Numbered from the stretch's first letter, positions 7,644 through 16,273 are shown. The stretch: DNA of 38,502 nucleotides from Flavobacteriales bacterium (GCA_020852835.1 JADZAC010000087.1:1-38502); one strand, 5' to 3'. Notes: generated from the sequence alone by a model not told the origin. Numbers and translations are program-made.

Positions 7644-8921
7644 CTACGCCAGCACCTCGCGCAACATCCGATCGGTGACCTTGGGCAGCAGATAGGCGCT
7701 GTGGTCGGCAGTGCGGTCCGTTTCCACCTTGCGCTGGCCCGTGATGATGCGCGGAAGTTCCGCGACCAGCTCTTCCACGTGGATCGAAGTGCCCATGCGC
7801 TGCTCCGTGATGGTGCGGCTTACCAGGCCGGCCTCGCCCACATGCAGGATGGGCGTGCCAGCGTAGAAGATCTCCTGGAACTTGGTGCCGATGATGTCCT
7901 TGTTCACCTGCGGGATGTACAGGATCACCAGGTTGGCGGCACGGACCTTTGCAAACACCTCCTTGGGCGCAAGCGGCGCGTGGAACCGGATGGTCTCGCC
8001 CAGGCCCCGCTGCTCCGCTTGCTCCTCGTACCAGCGCGTGTCGTGCCCGGTGACGTAAAGGTCCAACACGCACTGCGCCAAGGCCTGTGGCTGCTGGTTG
8101 CGCAGGGCCTCAAAGGCGGCGAGCAACTGCCGGAAGTAATGCTCGGCCTCGGCCGCACCGTACATGCTGCCGGCATAGACCATGCGGAAACGGCCGTCTT
8201 GCACAGGCCGGATCGAAGCGTCAAAGTCCTCGGGGTCCACAGCATGGGGCAGCAGCACGTACTTGGCCGGATCGGCAGGGTAGGTGTGGCGCAAGTGCTC
8301 CACGATGCGTTCATGCGGGGTGGTCACCTTGTCCGCATGTTGTATGGAAACGGCTTCAAGGGCCCTCTCCCGGGCGCGCCGTGGTTCACCGATGGTAGCC
8401 AGTCCGTAGTGGTTCTTCCAGGTCCATTCATCGCGCAGGTCCAGCACCAGGTGCACTTGCGGAAACAAGCGTTTAAGCTCCGCTGCGTAGGCCATTAGCC
8501 GGAACGGTGCGCCCGTGGCGATGACCCGCCGGATGCCGTGCTTGCCGATCAGCCGGCTTGCCGTACGGTGCAACTGGCCGCGCCAGAAGATGGACGGGTC
8601 GAACCAGTTGCCGCGGCACAGCCACGGCAGCACCTTCATCCAGCCGTGGTACCGCAGCTTGTCGGCCAGGGTGCGCACCTGCACTTGGGTAAGCACCGCC
8701 GGATACCGCGCAGGCAGCACGTGGTGGATGATGCAGGCATGATCGGCATCCGCGCTCCACAACGAATGGGGCCTGCCCGGCAACAGCTCGCCACGGACCA
8801 CATGCACCGGGTGCCCGCGTCGCGCCAGTTCCTTGGCGAACTTGGCCCAGCGCCTGCCCCCAATGCCCGGTACCGGCGGAAAGGAATGGCAGATCAACAA
8901 GATCGGTTCACCGGGCTGCAT
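7644..8921 (-). CDS. Glycosyltransferase family 4 protein, on the opposite strand to its neighbours
   Basis: The 425-residue protein begins MQPGEPILLICHSFPPVPGI with a GG-R-W segment just after, the usual nucleotide-binding N-terminal loop of GT4 enzymes. Later motifs are VLDLRDEW, LLPHAVDPEDFD, FRMVYAGSMYG and a donor-site region IGTKFQEIFYAGTPILHVGE. I chose the ATG at 8919-8921 over one 63 bases earlier because the conserved strand starts here and because a TACCTTCG promoter element (8929-8936) ends seven bases upstream, which would make the mRNA nearly leaderless. It is the only minus-strand gene between wecB and the second epimerase, so it probably has its own transcription. Sugar specificity unknown. 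Confidence 0.85.
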   Translation of the reverse strand: MQPGEPILLICHSFPPVPGIGGRRWAKFAKELARRGHPVHVVRGELLPGRPHSLWSADADHACIIHHVLPARYPAVLTQVQVRTLADKLRYHGWMKVLPWLCRGNWFDPSIFWRGQLHRTASRLIGKHGIRRVIATGAPFRLMAYAAELKRLFPQVHLVLDLRDEWTWKNHYGLATIGEPRRARERALEAVSIQHADKVTTPHERIVEHLRHTYPADPAKYVLLPHAVDPEDFDASIRPVQDGRFRMVYAGSMYGAAEAEHYFRQLLAAFEALRNQQPQALAQCVLDLYVTGHDTRWYEEQAEQRGLGETIRFHAPLAPKEVFAKVRAANLVILYIPQVNKDIIGTKFQEIFYAGTPILHVGEAGLVSRTITEQRMGTSIHVEELVAELPRIITGQRKVETDRTADHSAYLLPKVTDRMLREVLA

Positions 8922-8928
8922 CGGGCCG

Positions 8929-8936
8929 CGAAGGTA
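8929..8936 (-). promoter_or_regulatory. Probable -7 promoter element, near-leaderless start
   Basis: Minus-strand TACCTTCG is one base off TAnnTTTG and is followed after seven bases by the glycosyltransferase ATG. Transcription would begin at or next to the start codon. Confidence 0.45.
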
Positions 8937-9047
8937 GCCGCAGCCGGGGGTGAGGGCCCGGGTCGGGCAGGGCAAACGCATCAAGATCGTAGGCCACCCA
9001 TGCCCTGGGGAACTGTTACTGCAAGCGGCTTGTGAGTGATCGTCGTT

Positions 9048-9186
9048 GGGGCTTCGGCTCCTCGGATGCGGTGCATCCTGCTGAGCGGAGCCGAAGCGGG
9101 AGTGCCGCTACGCTTATGCTCAGCCCACAGTTTCTCTTTTCAATTGTCGTTAAAGCGCACACTGGGCTGAGCGGAGCCGAAGCCCC
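9048..9186. repeat. Inverted-repeat element built from GGAGCCGAAGC units
   Basis: GCTTCGGCTCC at 9051-9061 is the exact reverse complement of GGAGCCGAAGC at 9087-9097. A second copy, GGCTGAGCGGAGCCGAAGCC, lies at 9165-9184. Between them GCTCAGCCCACAGT (9118-9131) pairs with ACTGGGCTGAGC (9161-9172) with one unpaired base, making another hairpin. The element sits in a 497-base gap between divergent glycan genes. From 9187 to 9400 I see no gene: frames are short and broken, and a decayed insert there is possible but not provable. Confidence 0.65.
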
Positions 9187-9400
9187 TTACAACAAGAACC
9201 TAGAGCAATTCCTTCTACAAGCTTCCGGTAAATACAGCGATTTAGATGCGTTTGCCCTGCCGGGGTGGGCGAATGGCAGGTAGTGCAGATTCCTTGGGCT
9301 GCACCGGATGCCGCCACGTAGATGTGCTCCACCTCAGATCTTCGGGAGCGTTGCTGCCGAGCCCAGGCACGCTCCGCTTCGCCCTTACGGCGCACCAGCG

Positions 9401-9408
9401 TAGTTTAG
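9401..9408 (+). promoter_or_regulatory. Possible -7 promoter element for the sugar epimerase operon
   Basis: TAGTTTAG resembles TAnnTTTG with one mismatch and is ten bases from the ATG at 9419. The match is weaker than others in the window. Confidence 0.35.
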
Positions 9409-9418
9409 CCCGCCAAAC

Positions 9419-10405
9419 ATGGGCAGGCATGCGATCATCACCGGCGGGGCCGGATTCATCGGCAGCCACTTGGTGGACAAGTTGCTGGGCGAAGGAGGCT
9501 GGCAGGTAACGGTGGTCGACAACTTCGATCCATTCTATGCCCGTGCCACCAAGCAGGCGAATATCGCCGCCCACCTGGCCAACAGCAACTTTCAGGCAGT
9601 GGAAGGCGATATTCTGGATGACGCCGTGCTGGCGCAGGCGTTCAGCCGCCACCCGGGAGCGGATACCACCGTGGTGCATCTCGCCGCGAAAACCGGGGTG
9701 CGCCCCAGCATCCATCAAGTGCTCGAGTACCACCGGGTAAACGTGACCGGCACCCTGAAGCTCTTGGAGCGGGCCCGGGAGCACCGTGCGGCGCACTTCA
9801 TTCTGGCGAGCAGCAGCAGCGTTTACGGCGAGAACCCCCAGGTTCCTTGGCAGGAATCCTTGCAGGCACTGCAGCCCATCAGCCCCTATGCCGCCACCAA
9901 GCTCGCCGCCGAGCAGTTCGCCCGGGTATATGCCCGCCTGCACGGGCTGCCCACCACGGTGCTGCGCTTCTTTACCGTATACGGACCGCGCCAACGCCCC
10001 GATCTGGCCGTGCATGCCTTCTTCCGAAAGATCACCGGGGGAATGCCCGTGCAGCGCTACGGCGACGGTTCCACCAGTCGCGACTACACCTATGTGCACG
10101 ACCTTGTGCAAGGCGTGCGCGCCGCCATGGACAGGCTGCCCCAACGCACTGACGACCATGGCGCCTTCGACCTCTTCAACTTGGGCAATTCTGACACCAT
10201 CCGCCTGCGGGACCTGATCGCGGCCATTGAAGCGCAGCTCGGCCGCAAGGCCCTGATCGAGGAGCTGCCGGGCCAACCCGGTGATGTGCCGCGCACCTTC
10301 GCCGACATCACCAAGGCGCGGACACTCTTGGGCTACCGGCCGGCAACGCAATTGGCCCAAGGCCTGCAGGAGTTTGCACGCTGGTACGCTGCCCAGCCTT
10401 CCTGA
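9419..10405 (+). CDS. NAD-dependent nucleotide-sugar epimerase, UDP-glucuronate 4-epimerase-like
   Basis: Extended short-chain dehydrogenase acting on a UDP-sugar in the cytosol. The 328 residues contain the NAD-binding GGAGFIGS (residues 9-16), VVDNFDPFY, HLAAKTGVRPS, and the catalytic serine region ASSSSVYG. The YxxxK pair is Tyr157 and Lys161 in SPYAATK. LRFFTVYGPRQRPDLAVHAF is characteristic of UDP-glucuronate/UDP-galacturonate 4-epimerases rather than GalE. RDYTYVHDLVQG closes the substrate site. The product, UDP-GalA or a related sugar, would feed the glycosyltransferases that follow 50 bases downstream on the same strand. The family is firm; the exact substrate is likely but unproven. 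Confidence 0.85.
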   Translation: MGRHAIITGGAGFIGSHLVDKLLGEGGWQVTVVDNFDPFYARATKQANIAAHLANSNFQAVEGDILDDAVLAQAFSRHPGADTTVVHLAAKTGVRPSIHQVLEYHRVNVTGTLKLLERAREHRAAHFILASSSSVYGENPQVPWQESLQALQPISPYAATKLAAEQFARVYARLHGLPTTVLRFFTVYGPRQRPDLAVHAFFRKITGGMPVQRYGDGSTSRDYTYVHDLVQGVRAAMDRLPQRTDDHGAFDLFNLGNSDTIRLRDLIAAIEAQLGRKALIEELPGQPGDVPRTFADITKARTLLGYRPATQLAQGLQEFARWYAAQPS

Positions 10406-10455
10406 CCTGACCCGCTTCCGGCAGGCGATACGGCTCCTGTCCGTATACTCGCCCT

Positions 10456-11493
10456 ATGCCCATCGTGGGGATCAGCAATAAAACGCGCTACTGGCAGCAC
10501 TACTGTTTCAACCAGCCGCCGGCGGGTTACCGCTATGTGCGCGGTTGGGACATGCCGTGGCAGCTGCTGCGCATGGGCTCCCAATTCGTGCTCAACACCA
10601 AATGGTTCTTGCCCCTGCAGCCGGTGCAGCTCTACCATACGTACAACGGCATTGTGGCCAACAGGCATCCGTGGGTGGTGGAGGTGGAAAGCCAGCTTCC
10701 GCGCTACGGCACCTTGCCCCCGGAGCATCCACGCTACCGTTGGGGGCAGCGTAAGCTCGCCGAAAGGCATTGCAAGGCCTTGATCTTCACCAGTCAACGC
10801 ACCCGCGAGCTGAATCAGCACCGGTTGACCGCCGCCGGCGTGGATCCCGCCAAGATGACCGTGATCTATCGGGCGGTGCAACCTTATCTCCCCGAAGGCC
10901 GCCACCCGGGGCGCTGCACCGTGGTCTTTGCCGGAAACGGCTTTTTTCGAAAGGGGGGCGTTGAGCTGCTCAAGGCCTTTGTGCAGCTCAACAGGCCCGA
11001 TGCGCGCCTGGTGATCATCAGCACCTTGGAGGTGGATTGGGGAGTATACCCCGATGCGGGCGTGGTGGCATGGGCCGCCCGCACCATCGCCGATGATCCC
11101 CGCATCACCCTGCACCGCGCCTTGCCCCACCACGAGGTGATCGGGCAGATGCGCGCCGCCGACATCTTTGTGAGCACCACCTTCCGCGACCCCTTCAACA
11201 ACACCGTGCTGGAGGCCATGGGCTGCGGTTTGCCGGTGATCTGTTCCGATACCGGGGCCCTGCCCGAAGTGGTCCGCAACGGTGGCAACGGATGGGTGCT
11301 TCCCGTGGAAGGACGCACCAGCGCCGACATTGCCGCAGAGGTGGCCGCCCGCTTGCAGCAGCTGATGGACGACGACGCCTTGCGCTTGCGCATGGGTGCC
11401 GCCAGCGCAACCATCGTTCATGAGCGCTTTTCGCTCAGCGTGCGCAACGCTGCCCTTGCACGCGTGTACGACCAAGCACTTGGCCGCGGCTGA
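10456..11493 (+). CDS. Glycosyltransferase family 4 protein
   Basis: The 345-residue GT-B enzyme has an unusual N-terminal half (YWQHYCFNQPPAGYRYVRGW, LYHTYNGIVANRHPWVVEVE) and a standard GT4 C-terminal half. The latter has VVFAGNGFFRKGGVELLKAF, LPHHEVIGQMRAADIFVSTT and the donor motif NNTVLEAMGCGLPVICSDTG. The ATG at 10456 follows a weak TATACTCG element by four bases. It lies in a plus-strand run of epimerase, two transferases, polymerase/ligase and a second epimerase. It would add one sugar of the repeat unit; which one is unknown. Confidence 0.87.
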   Translation: MPIVGISNKTRYWQHYCFNQPPAGYRYVRGWDMPWQLLRMGSQFVLNTKWFLPLQPVQLYHTYNGIVANRHPWVVEVESQLPRYGTLPPEHPRYRWGQRKLAERHCKALIFTSQRTRELNQHRLTAAGVDPAKMTVIYRAVQPYLPEGRHPGRCTVVFAGNGFFRKGGVELLKAFVQLNRPDARLVIISTLEVDWGVYPDAGVVAWAARTIADDPRITLHRALPHHEVIGQMRAADIFVSTTFRDPFNNTVLEAMGCGLPVICSDTGALPEVVRNGGNGWVLPVEGRTSADIAAEVAARLQQLMDDDALRLRMGAASATIVHERFSLSVRNAALARVYDQALGRG

Positions 11494-11607
11494 CTTCCTC
11501 TTGTGCCCGGTCGATGAAGTTCGGGGCGGACCGCTCCAGCCTCCCTTCGGCCAACGCCGCAGAGCTCGGCATTTCGGGCTTTCTTTGCCGTGCCGACCGC
11601 CGCATCC

Positions 11608-12804
11608 ATGCATATTCTGCTTGTCACCGATGGCATCTATCCCTTTGTGCTCGGCGGCATGCAGAAGTATGCCTACGACCTCACCATGGCCTTGGCGGGC
11701 AAAGGTGTGCGCACCACGGTGGTGCACTGCATCCCCCATGGGCAGGCCGGCAGTGAACGGCAACGGCCCGAATTCGCAGCTTTGGACCCAAAGCTCGTGG
11801 ACTTCCTTTCCTTGCCGTTTCCCGCACAAGACCGCTGGCCGGGCCACTACCTGAGGGCCAGCCGCCGCTATTCAGAGCAGCTTTGGGCCCTGATCAAGGA
11901 CCTCCCCGGGGAGTATGACGTGGTATACTGCCAAGGCTTCACGGGCCTGGCCTTCATCAAGGCCCGCCAAGCCGGGCAACTGCAGGTGCCGGTGGTGACA
12001 CACCTGCACGGTTATGAAATGTTCCAAACGCCGCCTTCGCTCAAGGCGCGGCTCACCCGGGGGCCACTGCGCGCCATGGCCCGCCAAGCGGCATTGGGCT
12101 CCGATGGCGTCATGAACCTGGGAAGGCACATTACGGACATCCTCAAACGCATCGGCCTGCCCGACGGGCGCATCTTGGAATGTCCTAGTGCGATAGGCTC
12201 CGACTGGTTGGCCGATCCACCACAGTTGACCCTACAGGACCCGCGGGTCTTCATGTTCATTGGCCGTGATGAGCGCCGCAAAGGCATCCAGGAGATCAAT
12301 GCCGCCTTGCGCCGGTTGATCCAAAGCGGAACCCAAGGCTGGCGGTTCCATTTTGTCGGGCCCATGAAGGAACAAGGCCGGGTGCTTGATCCCCGGGTGG
12401 TCTACCACGGAACCGTGCGCGGTGAGGACAACATCAAGGCGTTGCTCCGGAAGGCCGATGTGCTGCTCTGTCCCAGTTGGTCCGAAGGCATGCCCACCGT
12501 GATCATGGAAGCCATGGCCTGCGGAACGGCGGTGATCGCAACGGATGTCGGCGCCTCGGGGCGCTTGGTGGACGGTACCGGTTGGTTGCTGCAAAGCCCC
12601 GACCCGCGCGCCATCGCCGAGGCCATGCAGGAGGCCGTCACCATGCCGGCACAGGAGCTGCTGGCCCTGAAGAGGCGGTCCGTGCAGCATATCGCGGAGA
12701 ATTTTACATGGGAGCGGGTGGTGGAGCATAAGCTGCTTATGCTGGACGCCTTGATCCAGCGCAGGCGCAACGCACCGCCCAAGGCAACCGCCCAAGCGCC
12801 ATAG
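11608..12804 (+). CDS. Glycosyltransferase family 4 protein
   Basis: A 398-residue GT-B glycosyltransferase. MHILLVTDGIYPFVLGGMQK is the classic N-terminal strand and Gly-Gly loop. VVTHLHGYEMFQTP is the acceptor-side loop, RVFMFIGRDERRKGIQEINA begins the C-terminal domain, and LLCPSWSEGMPTVIMEAMAC is the donor motif with its EGxPxxxxEAMxxG pattern. I start at 11608, where the conserved strand begins, not 18 bases earlier. An element TTTCTTTG (11580-11587) lies 20 bases upstream but is a poor promoter match. Sugar specificity cannot be assigned. Confidence 0.88.
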   Translation: MHILLVTDGIYPFVLGGMQKYAYDLTMALAGKGVRTTVVHCIPHGQAGSERQRPEFAALDPKLVDFLSLPFPAQDRWPGHYLRASRRYSEQLWALIKDLPGEYDVVYCQGFTGLAFIKARQAGQLQVPVVTHLHGYEMFQTPPSLKARLTRGPLRAMARQAALGSDGVMNLGRHITDILKRIGLPDGRILECPSAIGSDWLADPPQLTLQDPRVFMFIGRDERRKGIQEINAALRRLIQSGTQGWRFHFVGPMKEQGRVLDPRVVYHGTVRGEDNIKALLRKADVLLCPSWSEGMPTVIMEAMACGTAVIATDVGASGRLVDGTGWLLQSPDPRAIAEAMQEAVTMPAQELLALKRRSVQHIAENFTWERVVEHKLLMLDALIQRRRNAPPKATAQAP

Positions 12805-12813
12805 GCCGCCGGT

Positions 12814-12821
12814 TACATTTG
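12814..12821 (+). promoter_or_regulatory. Bacteroidota -7 promoter element before the O-antigen ligase gene
   Basis: TACATTTG is an exact TAnnTTTG match, 32 bases before the ATG at 12854, in a 49-base gap after the upstream transferase. The ligase gene may therefore be transcribed both from here and by read-through. Confidence 0.55.
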
Positions 12822-12853
12822 CCCGATCGGGGCGCACGCGCCCAACAGGCAGC

Positions 12854-14221
12854 ATGAGGCAATTCATCCGGGCGCACTACCAACTGCTTGTCTTCATCCT
12901 GTTGTGGATCGCCGTGGCGGCCTTGGCACCGGTCCTGCTCTACGCCGTGCTGCCCATCGGCGTGTTCCTGTTCCGAAGGGCCGGGCGCTGGCACGATATC
13001 CTTTTCGGGTTCATCATGTGCCTGGTGCTTTCCGACATGCTCAAGGGGCTGCCTGGCATGGATGTGATGAAAACCGCCAAGTACACCTACATCATGGCAC
13101 TGGGCGCACTGCTGCTGGTCGACCGTGTGCGCATGCAGCCCATGGCCCGCGTGTTCCCCATTTTCCTGCCGTTCCTGGTCTATGCCTTCTTGCCGCTACT
13201 ACGCTCCGAGGTGCCCGTGCCGGCGTTCCAGAAAACGGTTTCCTACGGGTTGCTCTTCCTGGTGGTGCCCAACTATGTCCTGTTCAATTTCCGCCGCTAC
13301 GGCTGGGAGTTCTTCGGCAACCTTGTCCGTTTCCTGATGTTCATGTTGCTGGCCCAGCAGTTGCTGCCGTGGTTGGATCCGGGGGGAACCTACTACTTGG
13401 CCGGCCGCTTCAAGGGCTTCTTCGGCAACCCCAATGGCATGGCCATCTTCGTGTATCTCACCTTGATGCTCGTGGTGGTGGTGAACCACCTGCGCAAGGA
13501 CCTGTTCTCCCGTACCGAGATGGTCCTCTACGGGCTGTTGCTGGCCTATTACCTGATCACCTGCGGCGCGCGCACCTCGCTCATGTCCGCATTGATGTTC
13601 CTGCTCTTCATCCAGTTCTTCCGCATCTCGATGTTCCTGGGGGTCCTTTCCTTCATCGCCTTCGTGGGGCTGGGGGAATTGATGGTGGCCAACCTGCCCG
13701 CCATCATCAACGCATTGGGCCTGCACGAGTACCTGCGCGTGGAGACCCTGGCCAGCGGCTCCGGACGCTATGTGGCGTGGGAGTATGCCTGGCACCAGGT
13801 CCAGGAACAAGGCTTGTTCTTGTTCGGCGCCGGCTTCGACCATGAGTTCGTGGTAATGGAGCGCGCCAAACAACTGCTCTCCAGCATGGGCCACCAGGGC
13901 GGCGCTCACAATACCTACCTGGTGTTTTGGATGAACACCGGCATTGTGGGCCTGTTGTTCTTCCTGCGAAGCCTCTTCCTGATCTTCATCAAGGCCGGGA
14001 AAAACACCCCGGTCGCCATGGCCGTGCTGTTCTCCGTGCTCTTCTCCATCCTGTACGAGAGCTGGCTGTCCGGCTCGCTCAATCCGTACACCAGCCTGCT
14101 GCTGGTGCTCCTCACCATCATGTCCGAGGATGAGATCATCGGTGCGGTGGAAAGCGCCAGCCCGGCCCAGCCCGATCCCGGCGAAGCACTCCCGCCGCCC
14201 TTGATCCTTCCCGCTCGCTAA
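12854..14221 (+). CDS. O-antigen ligase/Wzy-type polymerase family membrane protein
   Basis: A 455-residue integral membrane protein with about ten to twelve hydrophobic helices and a larger periplasmic loop in the second half (around residues 285-345). There, HEYLRVETLASGSGRYVAWE and GHQGGAHNTYLVFWMNTGIV match the WaaL/Wzy_C pattern, in which conserved Arg and His residues (SGR, HNTYL) serve glycan transfer. It would polymerise lipid-linked repeat units or ligate chains to an acceptor in the periplasm. Position inside the glycan locus supports polymerase as the more likely role, but sequence does not separate polymerase from ligase. The C-terminal tail after the last helix is short and acidic, then Pro-rich. 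Confidence 0.87.
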   Translation: MRQFIRAHYQLLVFILLWIAVAALAPVLLYAVLPIGVFLFRRAGRWHDILFGFIMCLVLSDMLKGLPGMDVMKTAKYTYIMALGALLLVDRVRMQPMARVFPIFLPFLVYAFLPLLRSEVPVPAFQKTVSYGLLFLVVPNYVLFNFRRYGWEFFGNLVRFLMFMLLAQQLLPWLDPGGTYYLAGRFKGFFGNPNGMAIFVYLTLMLVVVVNHLRKDLFSRTEMVLYGLLLAYYLITCGARTSLMSALMFLLFIQFFRISMFLGVLSFIAFVGLGELMVANLPAIINALGLHEYLRVETLASGSGRYVAWEYAWHQVQEQGLFLFGAGFDHEFVVMERAKQLLSSMGHQGGAHNTYLVFWMNTGIVGLLFFLRSLFLIFIKAGKNTPVAMAVLFSVLFSILYESWLSGSLNPYTSLLLVLLTIMSEDEIIGAVESASPAQPDPGEALPPPLILPAR

Positions 14222-14226
14222 ACTTG
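14219..14226 (+). promoter_or_regulatory. Possible -7 promoter element for the second epimerase
   Basis: TAAACTTG matches TAnnTTTG except one base. It overlaps the stop codon of the ligase gene and lies 23 bases before the ATG at 14250. Confidence 0.4.
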
Positions 14227-14249
14227 CAGTGTTCCCCTCATCCCGCGAA

Positions 14250-15188
14250 ATGTCCCGAATCCTCATTACCGGCGGCGCCGGATTTATCCCCAGTGCTTTG
14301 GCCATACGCTTGGCCAACATGCCGGGCAACGAAGTGGTGGTGGTGGATAACCTCACCACCGGCGATGTGCGCAAACTCGAGCTGGAAAGCAACTCCGGCA
14401 TCCACTTCATCAAGTGCGACGTCAACCGTTTCGAAGACATCAGCAGCGTGTTCTTTGCCTACCGGCCTGAACAGGTGTTCCACTATGCCGCCGTGGTGGG
14501 CGTGAAGCGCACCACCGACAACCCCGTGCACGTGCTGCACGACATCGAGGGCATTCGCAACGTACTGGACCTGTGCAAGAACACCGGCGTAAAGCGCGTC
14601 TTCTTCAGCAGCAGCAGCGAGGTGTACGGCGAGCCCGTGGAATTCCCCCAGAACGAACTCACCACCCCGCTCAACAGCAAGCTTCCCTATGCCATCGTGA
14701 AGAATCTGGGAGAGGCCTTCCTGCGTAGCTACCACCGCGAGTACGGCTTGGACTATACCGTGTTCCGCTTTTTCAACACCTACGGGCCCAAGCAGAGCAA
14801 GGATTTTGTGGTGAGCAAGTTCATCCGCGCCGCCCTCAAAGGCGAGGATATCACCATCTATGGCGACGGCTCCCAAACGCGCACCTTCTGCTATATCGAC
14901 GACAACATCGAGGCCACCTCCAACGCGTTGCTCAACGGGGAGGTGGTGAATGAGGTGGCCAACATCGGCAACGACCAGGAGACCTCCGTGCTGGAACTCG
15001 CCCGCTTGATCGTTGCGCTCACGGGCAGCGCTTCGAAGATCGTGCACCTGCCGCCGTTGAAGGAAGGGGACATGACCCGCCGCATGCCCGATATCAGCCG
15101 CATGCGCCACCTGCTGGGCCGCGAGCTGCTGCCCCTGCAACAAGGCTTGGAGCGCATCCTGGCCAACACGTCCTTCATTTTGGACTGA
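14250..15188 (+). CDS. NAD-dependent epimerase/dehydratase, UDP-glucuronate decarboxylase-like, with GFIPS dinucleotide loop
   Basis: An extended SDR of 312 residues predicted to convert a nucleotide sugar for the glycan locus. The NAD loop reads GGAGFIPS (residues 8-15), so the third glycine of GxxGxxG is Pro14; codon CCC is clear at that place. The rest is intact: VVVDNLTTG, FHYAAVVGVKRT, SSSSEVYGEP, Tyr147 and Lys151 in LPYAIVK, FRFFNTYGP and DGSQTRTFCYIDD. The last two resemble UDP-glucuronate decarboxylases and UDP-glucose 4-epimerases. I start at ATG 14250 instead of an in-frame GTG at 14229, since the Rossmann strand begins right there. It is the last gene of the plus-strand glycan run and is followed by a hairpin region. 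Confidence 0.83.
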   Translation: MSRILITGGAGFIPSALAIRLANMPGNEVVVVDNLTTGDVRKLELESNSGIHFIKCDVNRFEDISSVFFAYRPEQVFHYAAVVGVKRTTDNPVHVLHDIEGIRNVLDLCKNTGVKRVFFSSSSEVYGEPVEFPQNELTTPLNSKLPYAIVKNLGEAFLRSYHREYGLDYTVFRFFNTYGPKQSKDFVVSKFIRAALKGEDITIYGDGSQTRTFCYIDDNIEATSNALLNGEVVNEVANIGNDQETSVLELARLIVALTGSASKIVHLPPLKEGDMTRRMPDISRMRHLLGRELLPLQQGLERILANTSFILD

Positions 15189-15245
15189 CCGCAAGGCGGG
15201 CAGCAGGGCAGGAGCAACGCCAACAAAAGGCTGCCGGGCGGCCAT

Positions 15246-15271
15246 GAAAAAGGGGCCGAAGCCCCTTCTTC
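15246..15271 (-). terminator. Rho-independent terminator of the DUF6089 gene
   Basis: AAGGGGC (15250-15256) pairs with GCCCCTT (15261-15267) around CGAA. Read on the minus strand this is GGGGCTTCGGCCCC with a stable TTCG loop, followed by five T residues. It sits between the convergent ends at 15188 and 15294 and may slow transcription from both sides. Confidence 0.75.
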
Positions 15272-15293
15272 AATGGATTGTTCGTGACCAAGG

Positions 15294-16241
15294 TCAGAAT
15301 TTGGCCCGGCTCCTGCGGCCGACGCGCTTCTTGCCGCGCATCCAGTTGTAGCGCTGGCGGTAAAAGTTGGATTGGCCCCGCAGTACATAGCTATACGTAA
15401 AGGTCATCGTCAGGTAGCTGTCGTTGTGCGTGGGGTCGCCGCGCTTGAGGCCCTTGCTGTACTGCACGGCCTCCGCGGGGTCTGGGGTGGTGCCATTGGG
15501 GCCGTATACATAGCTGGACTGGTCCGCCAATTGGGCGGCCAAGCCCGAGGCGCCACCGGGCAGCAAGGCGGGATCGGCGTATACTGTGCTGGCGTCATCC
15601 AAATAGTCGCTGAAGGTGGTACGCCATCCGAAATCCCAACCCACGCGGTGGCGACGGTTGAAGGTGAAATGGAAGCCCATGCCCGCAGGCACCCCGAAAC
15701 CCAAGGGAGAGTAGCCCGCCTGCTCGGTGTCCATCTCCCGCAAGTTGTAGTACTCGCCGGTGTGATTGAGCTGGCCCTTGGGGTTGCTCAGGAACACCGA
15801 GGCGCCTACATAGGCAAACAGGCGGAAATCGGTGCGGTAGCGGCCGCTGCCCCCCAGGTCATTGTCTTGGAACAGGGTGAACTCCGGCCGTGCATAAAGT
15901 TCCAGCAGGTCGTTGCGGAAGTTCAGGTTGCGACCTACCCGGGCCGGGTTGGTGCTCAAGTGGTCGGCGCCTTGCAGGCGCATGTACATCAAGCCCCCGT
16001 TCACTGCAATGGTGCGGTTGATCTTGCGGCGGGCAAAGGCTCCGAACGCCCAACGCGATTGGTTGAGCTTCATGTCCCACAGGAAATCCTGCCGGGTTTT
16101 CTCCTTACCGCCCATTTCGCCCAGGTAGTTCGCACCGCCCACGTGGCCGCCAACGTCCCAACTGTACTGGGCATGGGTGGCTCCTGCCCACAATAGCCCC
16201 AGCAAGGCCAGTAATACCAAGGGTGTTCTTCCTGCCTGCAT
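15294..16241 (-). CDS. DUF6089-type outer-membrane beta-barrel protein
   Basis: A 315-residue secreted protein with a signal peptide (MQAGRTPLVLLALLGLLWAG, cut near THAQ). It begins with YSWDVGGHVGGANYLGEMGG, then alternating amphipathic strands such as LNQSRWAFGAFARRKI, LFAYVGASVFLSNPKG and HRVGWDFGWRTTFSDYLDD. The last two are typical of DUF6089 and related Bacteroidota barrels near T9SS and envelope genes. It ends with a very basic tail (GKKRVGRRSRAK). I start at ATG 16241; the much longer open frame upstream runs antisense through the flavoprotein gene and is not real. Promoter element TATGTTTG is at 16266-16273. Function beyond an outer-membrane location is unknown. Confidence 0.82.
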   Translation of the reverse strand: MQAGRTPLVLLALLGLLWAGATHAQYSWDVGGHVGGANYLGEMGGKEKTRQDFLWDMKLNQSRWAFGAFARRKINRTIAVNGGLMYMRLQGADHLSTNPARVGRNLNFRNDLLELYARPEFTLFQDNDLGGSGRYRTDFRLFAYVGASVFLSNPKGQLNHTGEYYNLREMDTEQAGYSPLGFGVPAGMGFHFTFNRRHRVGWDFGWRTTFSDYLDDASTVYADPALLPGGASGLAAQLADQSSYVYGPNGTTPDPAEAVQYSKGLKRGDPTHNDSYLTMTFTYSYVLRGQSNFYRQRYNWMRGKKRVGRRSRAKF

Positions 16242-16265
16242 GCAATTCAGTTCTCCGGTTGGTCG

Positions 16266-16273
16266 CAAACATA
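16266..16273 (-). promoter_or_regulatory. Bacteroidota -7 promoter element for the DUF6089 gene
   Basis: The minus strand reads TATGTTTG, an exact TAnnTTTG match in an AT-rich patch (ATATATACC on the plus strand), 24 bases before the ATG. Confidence 0.6.

Noticed and set aside
9187-9400. Possible decayed gene or insertion fragment
   Set aside because: Short fragments look protein-like in more than one frame but contain stops, and I could not link them to any family.
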